From NCBI GenBank assembly GCA_964528565.1, contig CAZGSP010000071.1:1-29163 (forward strand): a stretch of 29,163 nt of DNA, read 5' to 3'. The notes under the pieces are model-generated. The model saw only the letters and a program-made list of their open reading frames with translations. It did no database searches and was not told the DNA's origin. Within the stretch, counting starts at the first letter, position 1; every line of letters begins with the position of its first letter. The DNA is from UBA10133 sp964528565. Lineage in GTDB: Bacteria; Patescibacteriota; Microgenomatia; UBA1400; MFAQ01. The translations under genes and the position numbers were made by a program. Shown here piece by piece: positions 7,225 to 13,318 of this stretch.

Positions 7225-9101
7225 TTTTCGATTGTCGTGGGTTTTGCCATCCCGACTATTTCTTCAAACTCCTCTTGTTCCACTGTCTCCACCTCAATTA
7301 ATCTATCAACAAGTTTATCAAGCACTTTCCTGTTTTTCTTTACCAAAGCCTCGGCCATTTTATATCCCTCATCCACAAACCTCTTGATCTCCAAATCTAC
7401 TTTTGCTTGAGTTGCTTCGGACAACCGTACGCTGTCCCCGACCGAATACCCCCAAGCATTTGTGTCTATCGTCTGGTTCATAGACACCGGTCCCAGTTCA
7501 CTCATGCCGAAATCAACTACCATTCTTCTAGCGAGTATTGTCGCCCGTTCGATATCGTTGGCCGCTCCGGCCGTTAACTCATTAAAAACAATTTTCTCGG
7601 CCGCCCGACCACCAAGCATCATGGAGATTTCATCTTTTAACTCGGATAATGTTTGTTGGTACTTATCTGTCTTGGGTCTGCTCATGGTAAAACCCAAAGC
7701 CATACCGCGGGACACAATACTTATCCGGTGAATTGGATCGGTTCCCATTAATAAATGTCCCACCACCGCGTGTCCTGCCTCGTGGTAAGCGGTCATTTTC
7801 TTCTCCAATTTAGACTGAAGCCGCTTCTTTTCCGGACCCATTTTAACTTTCATGGCCGCTTCTTCTATATCCTTCATCTCAATAGCCTTTTGACTATCCC
7901 GCGCCGCCAGAATTGCCGCTTCATTTAACATATTTTCGATATCTGCTCCGGAAAAACCGACTGTTCTTTCGGCCACCTTTGCCCAGTTAAGTTCTTTCAC
8001 AAAAGGTTTGCCTTTTTTGTGGATGTCCAAAATCGCCTTTCTGCCCGCAATGTCAGGCAGATCCAAAGTTACTCTGCGGTCAAAACGGCCGGGTCGGATC
8101 AGAGCCGGATCCAACACGTCCGGTCTATTTGTTGCCGCCAGTACTATTACATTGTCCGACTGGGTAAACCCGTCCATCTCTACCAATATCTGGTTCAGAG
8201 TTTGTTCTCTTTCATCATGTCCCCCAAATCCTCCACTGCCTCCCCGTGTTCGCCCAATAGCGTCGACTTCATCGATAAAGATTATCGACGGAGAAGCTTT
8301 TTTCGCCGTCTCAAAAAGATCCCGGACTCTACTTGCACCCACTCCAACGAGCATTTCCATAAATTCGGACCCTGCCATTGAGAAAAATGGCACCCCTGCT
8401 TCACCGGCTACCGCCCTGGCCAGAAGGGTTTTTCCCACTCCGGCCGGACCGGTAAGAAGTACTCCTTTAGGAGTTCTTGCTCCCAAGTCACGATATTTTT
8501 TGGGATTTTTAAGGAAATCCACCACTTCTTCCAACTCTTTCTTGGCTTCGTCGACTCCGGCCACGTCCAAAAATTTAATATTTTGCTTTCCCTTGGCAAA
8601 AAGTTTTGCTTTACTTTTCCCGATACCAAAGACATCGGCTCCGCCCCCTTGTCTCCTCATTAGGTAATACATTAATACTCCGAAGCCAATTATGGGTAAT
8701 ACCAAAGACATCACGTTCCAGAATCCGTTGATAAAGTCCTGAGAAACCACTTCCACCTTTACCTTGCTTTCGTCTACTCCCGCTTTTTGCAGTTGGTCCA
8801 TAAAGCTGGCCCCTTCTTCTTTTCGGGACATGCCCAACGTCTGGTTACCCGAAGCATCCTTTGGATATAGAAGAATCAATTCCTGACCTCTGATTTGAAC
8901 TTCGTCCACCTTTCCGGCCTTGATCTCCGCGATCGCTGTCGACAAAGGTAACTCTTTCACCACCCCGGTCGACCCTAAGACGAATTTTAGTAGCCCCGGC
9001 AAAAAGAGAAATAATATTAATATCCAGATCATTATTCGCCTCAAATTAAGGTTAAACTTCAGCTCGATCTTCTTTGTTGTTTGAGGTTTTGGTTTCAGCA
9101 T
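7221..9101 (-). CDS. ftsH: ATP-dependent zinc metalloprotease FtsH
   Basis: A 626-residue membrane-anchored AAA+ protease for misassembled membrane proteins and short-lived regulators. Domains in order are TM1 (about 23-43), an extracytoplasmic segment, TM2 (about 127-148), an AAA domain with Walker A GPAGVGKT (218-225), Walker B IIFIDEVDAIG (273-283), and a second region of homology ending RPGRFDRR. The M41 protease domain has HEAGH (440-444) and the third zinc ligand in TAGAANDIERAT. Length is normal. The gene is 11 bases after the tRNA-binding protein and overlaps the 5' nuclease by 4 bases. All catalytic residues are intact. Confidence 0.98.
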   Translation of the reverse strand: MLKPKPQTTKKIELKFNLNLRRIMIWILILFLFLPGLLKFVLGSTGVVKELPLSTAIAEIKAGKVDEVQIRGQELILLYPKDASGNQTLGMSRKEEGASFMDQLQKAGVDESKVKVEVVSQDFINGFWNVMSLVLPIIGFGVLMYYLMRRQGGGADVFGIGKSKAKLFAKGKQNIKFLDVAGVDEAKKELEEVVDFLKNPKKYRDLGARTPKGVLLTGPAGVGKTLLARAVAGEAGVPFFSMAGSEFMEMLVGVGASRVRDLFETAKKASPSIIFIDEVDAIGRTRGGSGGFGGHDEREQTLNQILVEMDGFTQSDNVIVLAATNRPDVLDPALIRPGRFDRRVTLDLPDIAGRKAILDIHKKGKPFVKELNWAKVAERTVGFSGADIENMLNEAAILAARDSQKAIEMKDIEEAAMKVKMGPEKKRLQSKLEKKMTAYHEAGHAVVGHLLMGTDPIHRISIVSRGMALGFTMSRPKTDKYQQTLSELKDEISMMLGGRAAEKIVFNELTAGAANDIERATILARRMVVDFGMSELGPVSMNQTIDTNAWGYSVGDSVRLSEATQAKVDLEIKRFVDEGYKMAEALVKKNRKVLDKLVDRLIEVETVEQEEFEEIVGMAKPTTIEK

Positions 9102-9112
9102 AGTCGATCTCC

Positions 9113-9448
9113 CTATCTTATCACCGAACCCGGTTTTAGATCCTCGGGCAAGAATAACAAAATTGCCCCGTCATCGGTATCGGCCATAATGCACATTCCG
9201 GCTGATTCCTCATCTCCCATCTTTTTTGGTGCCAAGTTTATTACCACCGGAATATTCTTACCTATTAGCTCCTCGGGGGTATACCATTTTCTGATTCCCG
9301 AAAAAAGGACTCTCTTCCCAACTTCTTCTCCCAGATCCACTTCATATCGGAGTAGTTTATCGCTCCATTCGGGGGCGGAGGCGAAAACCACTCTCCCCAC
9401 CCGGATATCCAATTTCTCAAAATCGCTGTAGGTGATGACGGGTTTCAT
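9113..9448 (-). CDS. tRNA-binding OB-fold protein (CsaA / MetRS C-terminal type)
   Basis: A 111-residue single-domain protein with the tRNA-binding OB-fold: YSDFEKLDIRVGRV at the start, then RYEVDLGEE, FSGIRKWYTPEELIGKNIPVVINLAPKKM and a C-terminal ILLFLPEDLKPGSVI. This fold occurs as CsaA, as the C-terminal appendage of methionyl-tRNA synthetase, and in PheRS-beta. As a free protein it could act as a tRNA-binding helper or chaperone. It lies 4 bases after trpS and one gene from the tRNA-Met that heads the run. A trans-acting MetRS appendage is one possibility that the sequence alone cannot confirm. Confidence 0.85.
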   Translation of the reverse strand: MKPVITYSDFEKLDIRVGRVVFASAPEWSDKLLRYEVDLGEEVGKRVLFSGIRKWYTPEELIGKNIPVVINLAPKKMGDEESAGMCIMADTDDGAILLFLPEDLKPGSVIR

Positions 9449-9452
9449 GTCG

Positions 9453-10451
9453 TTAAAATTGGTAGTCGATCTTCATCGCCTGTTTGATTTTCTTTAATAC
9501 TTCTCCGGACACCTCTCTGCCTTTTTCTATACCATTCTTCAAAATTTCATTTACCTTCTCCGGATCTCGCTCCAGCTCCGATCTCCGTTTTCTCATTGGT
9601 TCCAAGAGGGTATTGATCGCCACCGCCAATTTTTGCTTTACCTCCACATCTCCGACCTGTCCCGCTTTATATCTGGTTTTCAGCTCTTCGACCTCGGCTT
9701 TGTTTGGATTAAAGGCATCGTGATAAATGAATATCGGATTGCCTTCCACGTGTCCCGGGTCGGTTGGCTTCAGTCTGGTCGGGTCCGTAAACATAGATTT
9801 GACCTTCTTATCCACTTCTTCCACCGAGTCCGCCAGATAAATACAGTTGCCGAGACTCTTGCTCATTTTAGCCTTGCCATCCAGCCCGACCAGTCTGGGG
9901 AACTCCCCCACCAAAGCCTCCGGCTCCACCAGGGTTTCTCCGTACAAATTGTTAAATTTACGCACGATCTCTCTGGTTTGTTCGATCATGGGCAGTTGGT
10001 CTTCTCCCACCGGGACCAGGTTTGCCTCAAAAGCCGTGATGTCGGCGGCTTGGGACACCGGATACATGGCGAATCCTGCCGGTAGTGTATCCGCGAACCC
10101 TTTTTGTTCGATCTCCGCCTTTACCGTCGGGTTCCGCAACACCCTGTTCAGGCTCACCATATTAAGGAAAAAGACGGTCATTTCGGCGATCGCCGGTATT
10201 TGGGACTGGAGGACAATGGTGGATTTTTTGGGGTCGATCCCGGCCGCCACATAATCGAGCACCAGTTCCCGCACGGAATTGACCACCATCTCCGGGTGTT
10301 CATAGTTATCTGTCAGAGCCTGTACGTCGGCGATCAGGACAAATTGGTCATATTCGTCCTGGAGCTTCACCCTATTGGCCAGAGAGCCCACGTAGTGCCC
10401 CAGATGTAGCTTTCCGCTCGGTCTATCTCCCGTCAGTATTCTTTTTTTCAT
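9453..10451 (-). CDS. trpS: Tryptophanyl-tRNA synthetase
   Basis: A 332-residue class Ic aminoacyl-tRNA synthetase that charges tRNA-Trp. The HIGH-type signature is PSGKLHLGHYVGS (11-23), and the KMSKS loop is intact at 195-199. ADVQALTDNY, FEANLVPVGEDQLPMIEQTR and the MYPVSQAADI stretch are characteristic of bacterial TrpRS. Length matches the family. It starts with ATG at 10451, only 23 bases after the 3' end of tRNA-Met on the same strand, so the two are probably cotranscribed from the promoter near 10594. Confidence 0.97.
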   Translation of the reverse strand: MKKRILTGDRPSGKLHLGHYVGSLANRVKLQDEYDQFVLIADVQALTDNYEHPEMVVNSVRELVLDYVAAGIDPKKSTIVLQSQIPAIAEMTVFFLNMVSLNRVLRNPTVKAEIEQKGFADTLPAGFAMYPVSQAADITAFEANLVPVGEDQLPMIEQTREIVRKFNNLYGETLVEPEALVGEFPRLVGLDGKAKMSKSLGNCIYLADSVEEVDKKVKSMFTDPTRLKPTDPGHVEGNPIFIYHDAFNPNKAEVEELKTRYKAGQVGDVEVKQKLAVAINTLLEPMRKRRSELERDPEKVNEILKNGIEKGREVSGEVLKKIKQAMKIDYQF

Positions 10452-10474
10452 TTTGTTGATTTAACTACCTAAAG

Positions 10475-10546
10475 TAGCAGGGACGGGGGTCGGACCCGTG
10501 ACCTCGGCCTTATGAAGACCTTGCTCTACCACTGAGCTACCCTGCC
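10475..10546 (-). tRNA. tRNA-Met (anticodon CAU), elongator type
   Basis: A 72-base cloverleaf without encoded CCA. The acceptor GGCAGGG pairs with CCCTGCT (first pair is a G-U wobble). The D-arm is GCTC-AGTGGTA-GAGC, the anticodon loop TTCATAA places CAU at 10514-10512, and the T-arm is ACGGG-TCCGACC-CCCGT. The first anticodon-stem pair is an A-G mismatch. It lacks the G-C-rich GGG/CCC anticodon stem and weak first pair of initiators, so it is not the initiator. A CAU anticodon could also be the lysidine-modified tRNA-Ile2, but a separate UAU tRNA-Ile occurs at 13200. It heads the trpS run. Confidence 0.9.
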
Positions 10547-10588
10547 TCGATCAGCCGTGGCTAACACAAAGGCTATCCAAGCTCATCT

Positions 10589-10597
10589 ATTCTACCA
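10589..10597 (-). promoter_or_regulatory. Extended -10 promoter for the tRNA-Met/trpS run
   Basis: On the minus strand the sequence reads TGG-TAGAAT, a TGN extended -10. No -35 is visible at 16-18 bases. The predicted transcript would start near 10582, about 36 bases before the tRNA-Met 5' end, and could continue into trpS and the genes down to 69. Confidence 0.5.
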
Positions 10598-10642
10598 TTT
10601 TACCCTCGATTTAGCCGCCTGTCCTAAACCCGGTCCTGTGCG

Positions 10643-10651
10643 TGCTATAAT
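10643..10651 (+). promoter_or_regulatory. Extended -10 promoter for the tRNA-like RNA
   Basis: TGC-TATAAT is a perfect -10 hexamer with a TGN extension. No good -35 precedes it. Predicted transcription starts near 10658, ten bases before the acceptor stem of the tRNA-like RNA. The same short leader is seen for tRNA-Ile at 13200. Confidence 0.6.
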
Positions 10652-10667
10652 CATGGTTGTTCGCATT

Positions 10668-10740
10668 TGCGGGTGGAAGGTAAGTATCTTGCAGGGCTCA
10701 TAATCCTGCTTAATTAGGGGGCGGATCCCTAGACCCGCAA
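10668..10740 (+). tRNA. Initiator-tRNA-like RNA, CAU anticodon, degenerate D- and T-arms
   Basis: The strand folds as a four-stem cloverleaf. The acceptor TGCGGGT (10668-10674) pairs perfectly with ACCCGCA (10733-10739), then A73. The D-stem is AAGG/TCTT and the anticodon arm CAGGG-CTCATAA-TCCTG carries CAU at 10699-10701. The T-stem TTAGGG/CCCTAG has 6 pairs. Initiator marks are the GGG-CTCATAA-.CC anticodon arm, the A11-U24 pair, a weak U1-A72 pair, and G2-C71, C3-G70, G4-C69 as in E. coli tRNA-fMet. Bases normally fixed in tRNA are missing: U8 is G, the D-loop TAAGTA lacks the GG pair, and the T-loop reads GGCGGAT instead of TTCRANY. CCA is not encoded (CAA follows). It is an aberrant initiator tRNA, a decayed copy, or a tRNA mimic. 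Confidence 0.5.
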
Positions 10741-10745
10741 CAAAG

Positions 10746-11126
10746 TTACATGGCTATCAACAGCCACCACTTTTCCCAGTTGGGTACTTGATCTTCTTTT
10801 TCACCGGATGTAGCCTTCTGAGCCGTGTATTCCTCGGGCATTACGATCAAGATCTCACCCTCCTTCTGCATATTTAGCTTCTCTCTGATCAACTTTTCTT
10901 TAAAATCGTCCGTTAATACCAGACTCATTTTATTCTTCAAGGCCAAATTCCTGGCTTCTTCGGCCGAAAGTCTCTTTCCCGCTTCGGTTATTCTGGAGAA
11001 TCCCTTTCTCATTTGCCACACGTCTCTAGCCAAAGACAGTATCAATAGCCACGCGATAGCCAGTATGACAGCCTGATACCACCCCCTCTCAAACCGATTT
11101 CCTATATGTCTTTTACCTACTTGCAT
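10746..11126 (-). CDS. DivIC/FtsB-like septum formation protein
   Basis: A 126-residue bitopic membrane protein. A basic N-terminus (KRHIGNRFERG) is followed by one membrane segment (about 19-35, VILAIAWLLILSLARDV), a charged region with heptad character (EAGKRLSAEEARNLALKNKM), then DDFKEKLIREKLNMQKEGEILIVMPEE. That last part matches the FtsB/DivIC pattern of 'REKLGM.KPGE'. The tail ends in a Trp-rich NWEKWWLLI. Family members act with FtsL and FtsQ/DivIB at the division septum. It is encoded divergently from the recombinase gene, and I could not place its promoter with confidence. Confidence 0.75.
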   Translation of the reverse strand: MQVGKRHIGNRFERGWYQAVILAIAWLLILSLARDVWQMRKGFSRITEAGKRLSAEEARNLALKNKMSLVLTDDFKEKLIREKLNMQKEGEILIVMPEEYTAQKATSGEKEDQVPNWEKWWLLIAM

Positions 11127-11150
11127 TATTGTAACCTAGAGTGTTATAAT
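11121..11150 (+). promoter_or_regulatory. Promoter of the tyrosine recombinase gene
   Basis: TTGCAT at 11121-11126, 18 bases, then TATAAT at 11145-11150 with a TG extension at 11142-11143. Predicted start is near 11157, leaving a 23-base leader without a Shine-Dalgarno. The TTATAA core is self-complementary, so the divergent division gene could use the same bases. Confidence 0.6.
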
Positions 11151-11157
11151 TAGAGAC

Positions 11158-11173
11158 ATAATATATTTATTAT
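11158..11173. repeat. AT-rich inverted repeat in the recombinase leader
   Basis: ATAATA-TATT-TATTAT is a perfect 6-base inverted repeat just upstream of the recombinase ATG. It could be a binding site for the recombinase itself (arms CATAA...TTATA recall dif-like half-sites, but with an 8-base rather than 6-base centre). AT-richness makes chance a real alternative. Confidence 0.3.
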
Positions 11174-11179
11174 AAAAAA

Positions 11180-12055
11180 ATGGACCAAAACGAACTCAAT
11201 ATCAAACAAGCCGTTTCGGCTTTCAAAACCCACCTTGCCGAGCAAGGCAGGGCTTCTGCTACTATCTTAGCCTACTCAAAAGACATTGAACAACTGGCTG
11301 ATTTTGTGGCCAAATCCGGCATTGTAAACCTCAAGGAGGTGACCAAGGACAGTATCGACTCTTTTAAGGCTCATTTGGCCGAAAATAGCTACACCACCAA
11401 GTCAATTTCCAGAAAGATCAACTCTATTAAGTCTTTCTTCTCTTATGTTCTGGCTAACGGTCTTATCACCGAAAACCCCTCGGTTGGTGTCTCTCACCCC
11501 AAATACGACATCAAACCTCCTCGTATCCTCAACAAAATCGAGTATCGGGCTCTTAGAGATGCCTGCCGCGAAGATGTCAGAATGGCCGCCATTGTCGAGA
11601 TTCTTCTCCAAACCGGTATGCGCATTTCCGAACTCGCTAACCTCAAAATCTCGGATATCGACAAAAACACCAACCAGGCTACCATCAGAGCCTACGAATC
11701 TCATCCTGAGAGGGTTACTCCTCTGAACCAGCCTGCCAGAGAAGCTCTGGACAGATACCTGGCTGTTCGACCCAAAAGCGCGAACAACAACGTTTTTATC
11801 ACCAAGACCGGTAACGCCTTCCTGATCAGAAACATTCGTTCTAATCTGGACCGATATTTCCACATCGCCGGTATCGAAAACGCCAAGGTTAACGATCTTA
11901 GACACACTTTTATTGCCCAACAGCTGACTTCGGGCAGTCCTTTGGTCTACATCAGTAAGCTCGTGGGCCACAAAAGACTATCCACTACCGAAAAATACTT
12001 GGAGTTCATTTCCGAAAAACCCGCCAAGGACAAACCCAAGATCGTCGACCTCTAA
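11180..12055 (+). CDS. Tyrosine recombinase (XerC/XerD-like)
   Basis: A 291-residue site-specific recombinase with an N-terminal SAM-like core-binding domain (about 8-95) and a C-terminal catalytic domain. Box I Arg148 is in LLQTGMRISELANL. Box II reads VNDLRHTFIAQQL with Arg241, and the late LVGHKRLSTTEKYLE gives His264 and the nucleophile Tyr273. Two usual residues differ: the His of H-x-x-R is Asn238, and the beta-hairpin Lys (GKG.KER in XerD) is absent, where IRAYESHPERVTPL is found. Length fits a chromosomal Xer protein. It could resolve chromosome dimers or act on local repeats. Its stop overlaps the convergent unknown gene by 4 bases. There is no Shine-Dalgarno. Confidence 0.88.
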   Translation: MDQNELNIKQAVSAFKTHLAEQGRASATILAYSKDIEQLADFVAKSGIVNLKEVTKDSIDSFKAHLAENSYTTKSISRKINSIKSFFSYVLANGLITENPSVGVSHPKYDIKPPRILNKIEYRALRDACREDVRMAAIVEILLQTGMRISELANLKISDIDKNTNQATIRAYESHPERVTPLNQPAREALDRYLAVRPKSANNNVFITKTGNAFLIRNIRSNLDRYFHIAGIENAKVNDLRHTFIAQQLTSGSPLVYISKLVGHKRLSTTEKYLEFISEKPAKDKPKIVDL

Positions 12056-12402
12056 TCCTTTTTGGTCAGTTTTCTTATGGTCTCCAGAGTCGACTGAGAC
12101 AGGAATCCCAGCACGTCTCCCATCTTTTCTATCGATCCGACGGCTAAAGCCAACCATCCCGAAGATGTCCTTCTGGTGTCCTCCAGTATCAAAAAAGCAT
12201 TTTTCACCCCCGACACTTCGAGCTGTTCACCCGTAACCTCGTCTTCCAGGTATACCGTCACCGGATTCCCGCTTTTTCCCAGCTCCAGATTCCCGGTTAT
12301 CAGCATTTCTTGAGGCCAGTTATTCCCCACGTAGTCATCTACCGAGGTGCTTTTTGACTGGGATACCCTCAAGAGCCTGTCTTGCTTTGCACTAGTTTTC
12401 AT
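12052..12402 (-). CDS. Conserved-looking protein of unknown function, 116 aa
   Basis: I do not recognise this family. The polar, Ser/Lys-rich N-terminus (MKTSAKQDRLLRVSQSKS) is followed by a beta-rich middle (EMLITGNLELGKSGNPVTVYLEDEV, NAFLILEDTRR) and an amphipathic helical end (SIEKMGDVLGFLSQSTLETIRKL). No signal peptide or membrane segment is seen. The ATG at 12402 is chosen over an in-frame TTG three codons earlier because a TGA-TATAAT extended -10 lies at 12419-12411, making the message start within 2-3 bases of that ATG. It converges on the recombinase gene with a 4-base overlap, and it is well separated from other minus-strand genes. Confidence 0.6.
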   Translation of the reverse strand: MKTSAKQDRLLRVSQSKSTSVDDYVGNNWPQEMLITGNLELGKSGNPVTVYLEDEVTGEQLEVSGVKNAFLILEDTRRTSSGWLALAVGSIEKMGDVLGFLSQSTLETIRKLTKKD

Positions 12403-12410
12403 CCTGCCCA

Positions 12411-12419
12411 ATTATATCA
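12411..12419 (-). promoter_or_regulatory. Extended -10 promoter giving a leaderless message
   Basis: TGA-TATAAT on the minus strand ends at 12411, so transcription should begin near 12404, two bases before the ATG at 12402. No clear -35 is present. Confidence 0.55.
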
Positions 12420-12431
12420 GCTTAGTCCGAC

Positions 12432-12449
12432 ATCATTTGAATAAATGAT
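12432..12449. repeat. 7-bp inverted repeat over the -35 of the HTH gene
   Basis: ATCATTT-GAAT-AAATGAT is a perfect 7-base inverted repeat with a 4-base centre. It covers the -35 of the HTH/LAGLIDADG-like gene and lies between the two divergent promoters. It looks like an operator, possibly for the HTH protein itself (inference). Confidence 0.45.
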
Positions 12450-12465
12450 ACTATTGAATTATAGT
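12437..12465 (+). promoter_or_regulatory. Promoter of the HTH/LAGLIDADG-like gene
   Basis: TTGAAT at 12437-12442, 17 bases, TATAGT at 12460-12465. Predicted start is near 12472. AAAGG at 12482-12486 is a modest ribosome-binding site for the ATG at 12496, and the in-frame ATG at 12445 lies before the predicted transcript start. Confidence 0.55.
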
Positions 12466-12495
12466 TTGGTAATTATAGAACAAAGGTTCAAAAAC

Positions 12496-13209
12496 ATGGG
12501 TAAAAGACTTATCGGTAAAAAGACAGCTGCAATCGAATTGAGACAAGAGGGAGCTAGTTATTCCCAAATCAAAAAAACAACCGGAATCAGCAAAAGCACT
12601 TTATCAGGCTGGCTAAAAGACTATCCCCTATCTCCCCAAAGAATTAAAGAGTTAAGGGATTTTAGTTCACAAAGAATCGAAAAATTCAGAAATACCATGC
12701 GAATAAAAAAAGAAACTCGACAAGCCTTGATTTTTCAACAAGAAGAAAAATATTTATTACCTTTCACAAAAAAAGAGCTTTATTTAGCCGGTTTATTTTT
12801 GTATTGGGGTGAAGGCAATAAAACCACCCCGTATTCAACTGTTTTAAGTAACTCAAATCCTGATATGATCAAGTTTTTTGTCCTATGGTTAACTAAGATC
12901 TTGAAAGTTCCAAAGAATATGTTACGGGCAAAAATCCATATTTATCAAGATATGGATGAACTAGGTGAGCTTAATTTCTGGAGCAAATTAACAAAAATAC
13001 CAAAAAGTAATTTTACTAGACCATATGTCAAACAAACCACTCAAGCTGGACTCACTTATAGGGGGTTTCATCATGGGACATGCAACATAATTGTCCACAA
13101 TAGAGACATAACCGAAAAAGTCACTTTAGGACTCAAAGCAATTTCCAATAATATAGGCAAATTAACCGCTAAATCTGATAAAATAGCCAAGAATAGCGCG
13201 GGCGACTAG
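12496..13209 (+). CDS. HTH protein with LAGLIDADG-like domain
   Basis: A 237-residue protein. The N-terminus has a resolvase/transposase-type helix-turn-helix (about 12-42: AIELRQEGASYSQIKKTTGI, then SKSTLSGWLK). Residues 95-108 read LYLAGLFLYWGEGN, resembling a LAGLIDADG helix with an acidic end. FSNSDP-like (LSNSNPDMIKFF), an IHIY strand and FWSKLTKIPKSNF follow. From memory the same combination occurs in many uncharacterised proteins of archaea and CPR bacteria. Only one such helix is seen, so a dimer is likely if it is nuclease-like; activity is unproven. Codon and base use is more AT-rich than the flanking minus-strand genes. Its TAG stop is formed by bases 8-10 of the downstream tRNA-Ile. 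Confidence 0.75.
   Translation: MGKRLIGKKTAAIELRQEGASYSQIKKTTGISKSTLSGWLKDYPLSPQRIKELRDFSSQRIEKFRNTMRIKKETRQALIFQQEEKYLLPFTKKELYLAGLFLYWGEGNKTTPYSTVLSNSNPDMIKFFVLWLTKILKVPKNMLRAKIHIYQDMDELGELNFWSKLTKIPKSNFTRPYVKQTTQAGLTYRGFHHGTCNIIVHNRDITEKVTLGLKAISNNIGKLTAKSDKIAKNSAGD
13176..13184 (+). promoter_or_regulatory. Extended -10 promoter for tRNA-Ile inside the upstream gene
   Basis: TGA-TAAAAT lies within the last codons of the HTH gene. Predicted transcription starts near 13191, nine bases before the tRNA 5' end, matching the short leader of the tRNA-like RNA at 10668. Confidence 0.5.
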
Positions 13210-13274
13210 CTCAATGGTAGAGCGAACGTCTTATACACGTTTGGTTTCAGGTTCGAGTCCTGAGTCGCCCACCA
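13200..13274 (+). tRNA. tRNA-Ile (anticodon UAU), CCA encoded
   Basis: A 75-base canonical cloverleaf. The acceptor GGGCGAC pairs with GTCGCCC, then A-CCA. The D-arm is GCTC-AATGGTA-GAGC, the anticodon arm AACGT-CTTATAC-ACGTT places UAU at 13232-13234, and the T-arm is TCAGG-TTCGAGT-CCTGA. All stems pair perfectly. C4-G69, U12-A23, C29-G41, A37 and A73, which I recall as isoleucine identity elements in E. coli, are present. Most bacteria read AUA with a CAU tRNA modified by TilS; a UAU tRNA-Ile is the uncommon alternative. The last 10 bases of the HTH gene overlap the tRNA 5' end. tRNA-Val(UAC) has a similar acceptor, but the anticodon here is UAU. Confidence 0.9.
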
Positions 13275-13318
13275 ATCACCAATGTTGATAATTTTGAAAC
13301 TGAGGTACTTTCTGGATA

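Noticed and set aside
8008..8667. Long open frame of 219 codons on the plus strand
   Set aside because: It lies entirely inside ftsH on the other strand and its translation has no recognisable motif; it is a reading shadow of an intact, conserved gene.
10475..10546. Alternative reading of the tRNA-Met anticodon as UCA (possible UGA-reading tRNA)
   Set aside because: Shifting the loop breaks the anticodon stem, while the CAU register keeps four pairs and U33. Several genes in the window use TGA as a stop.
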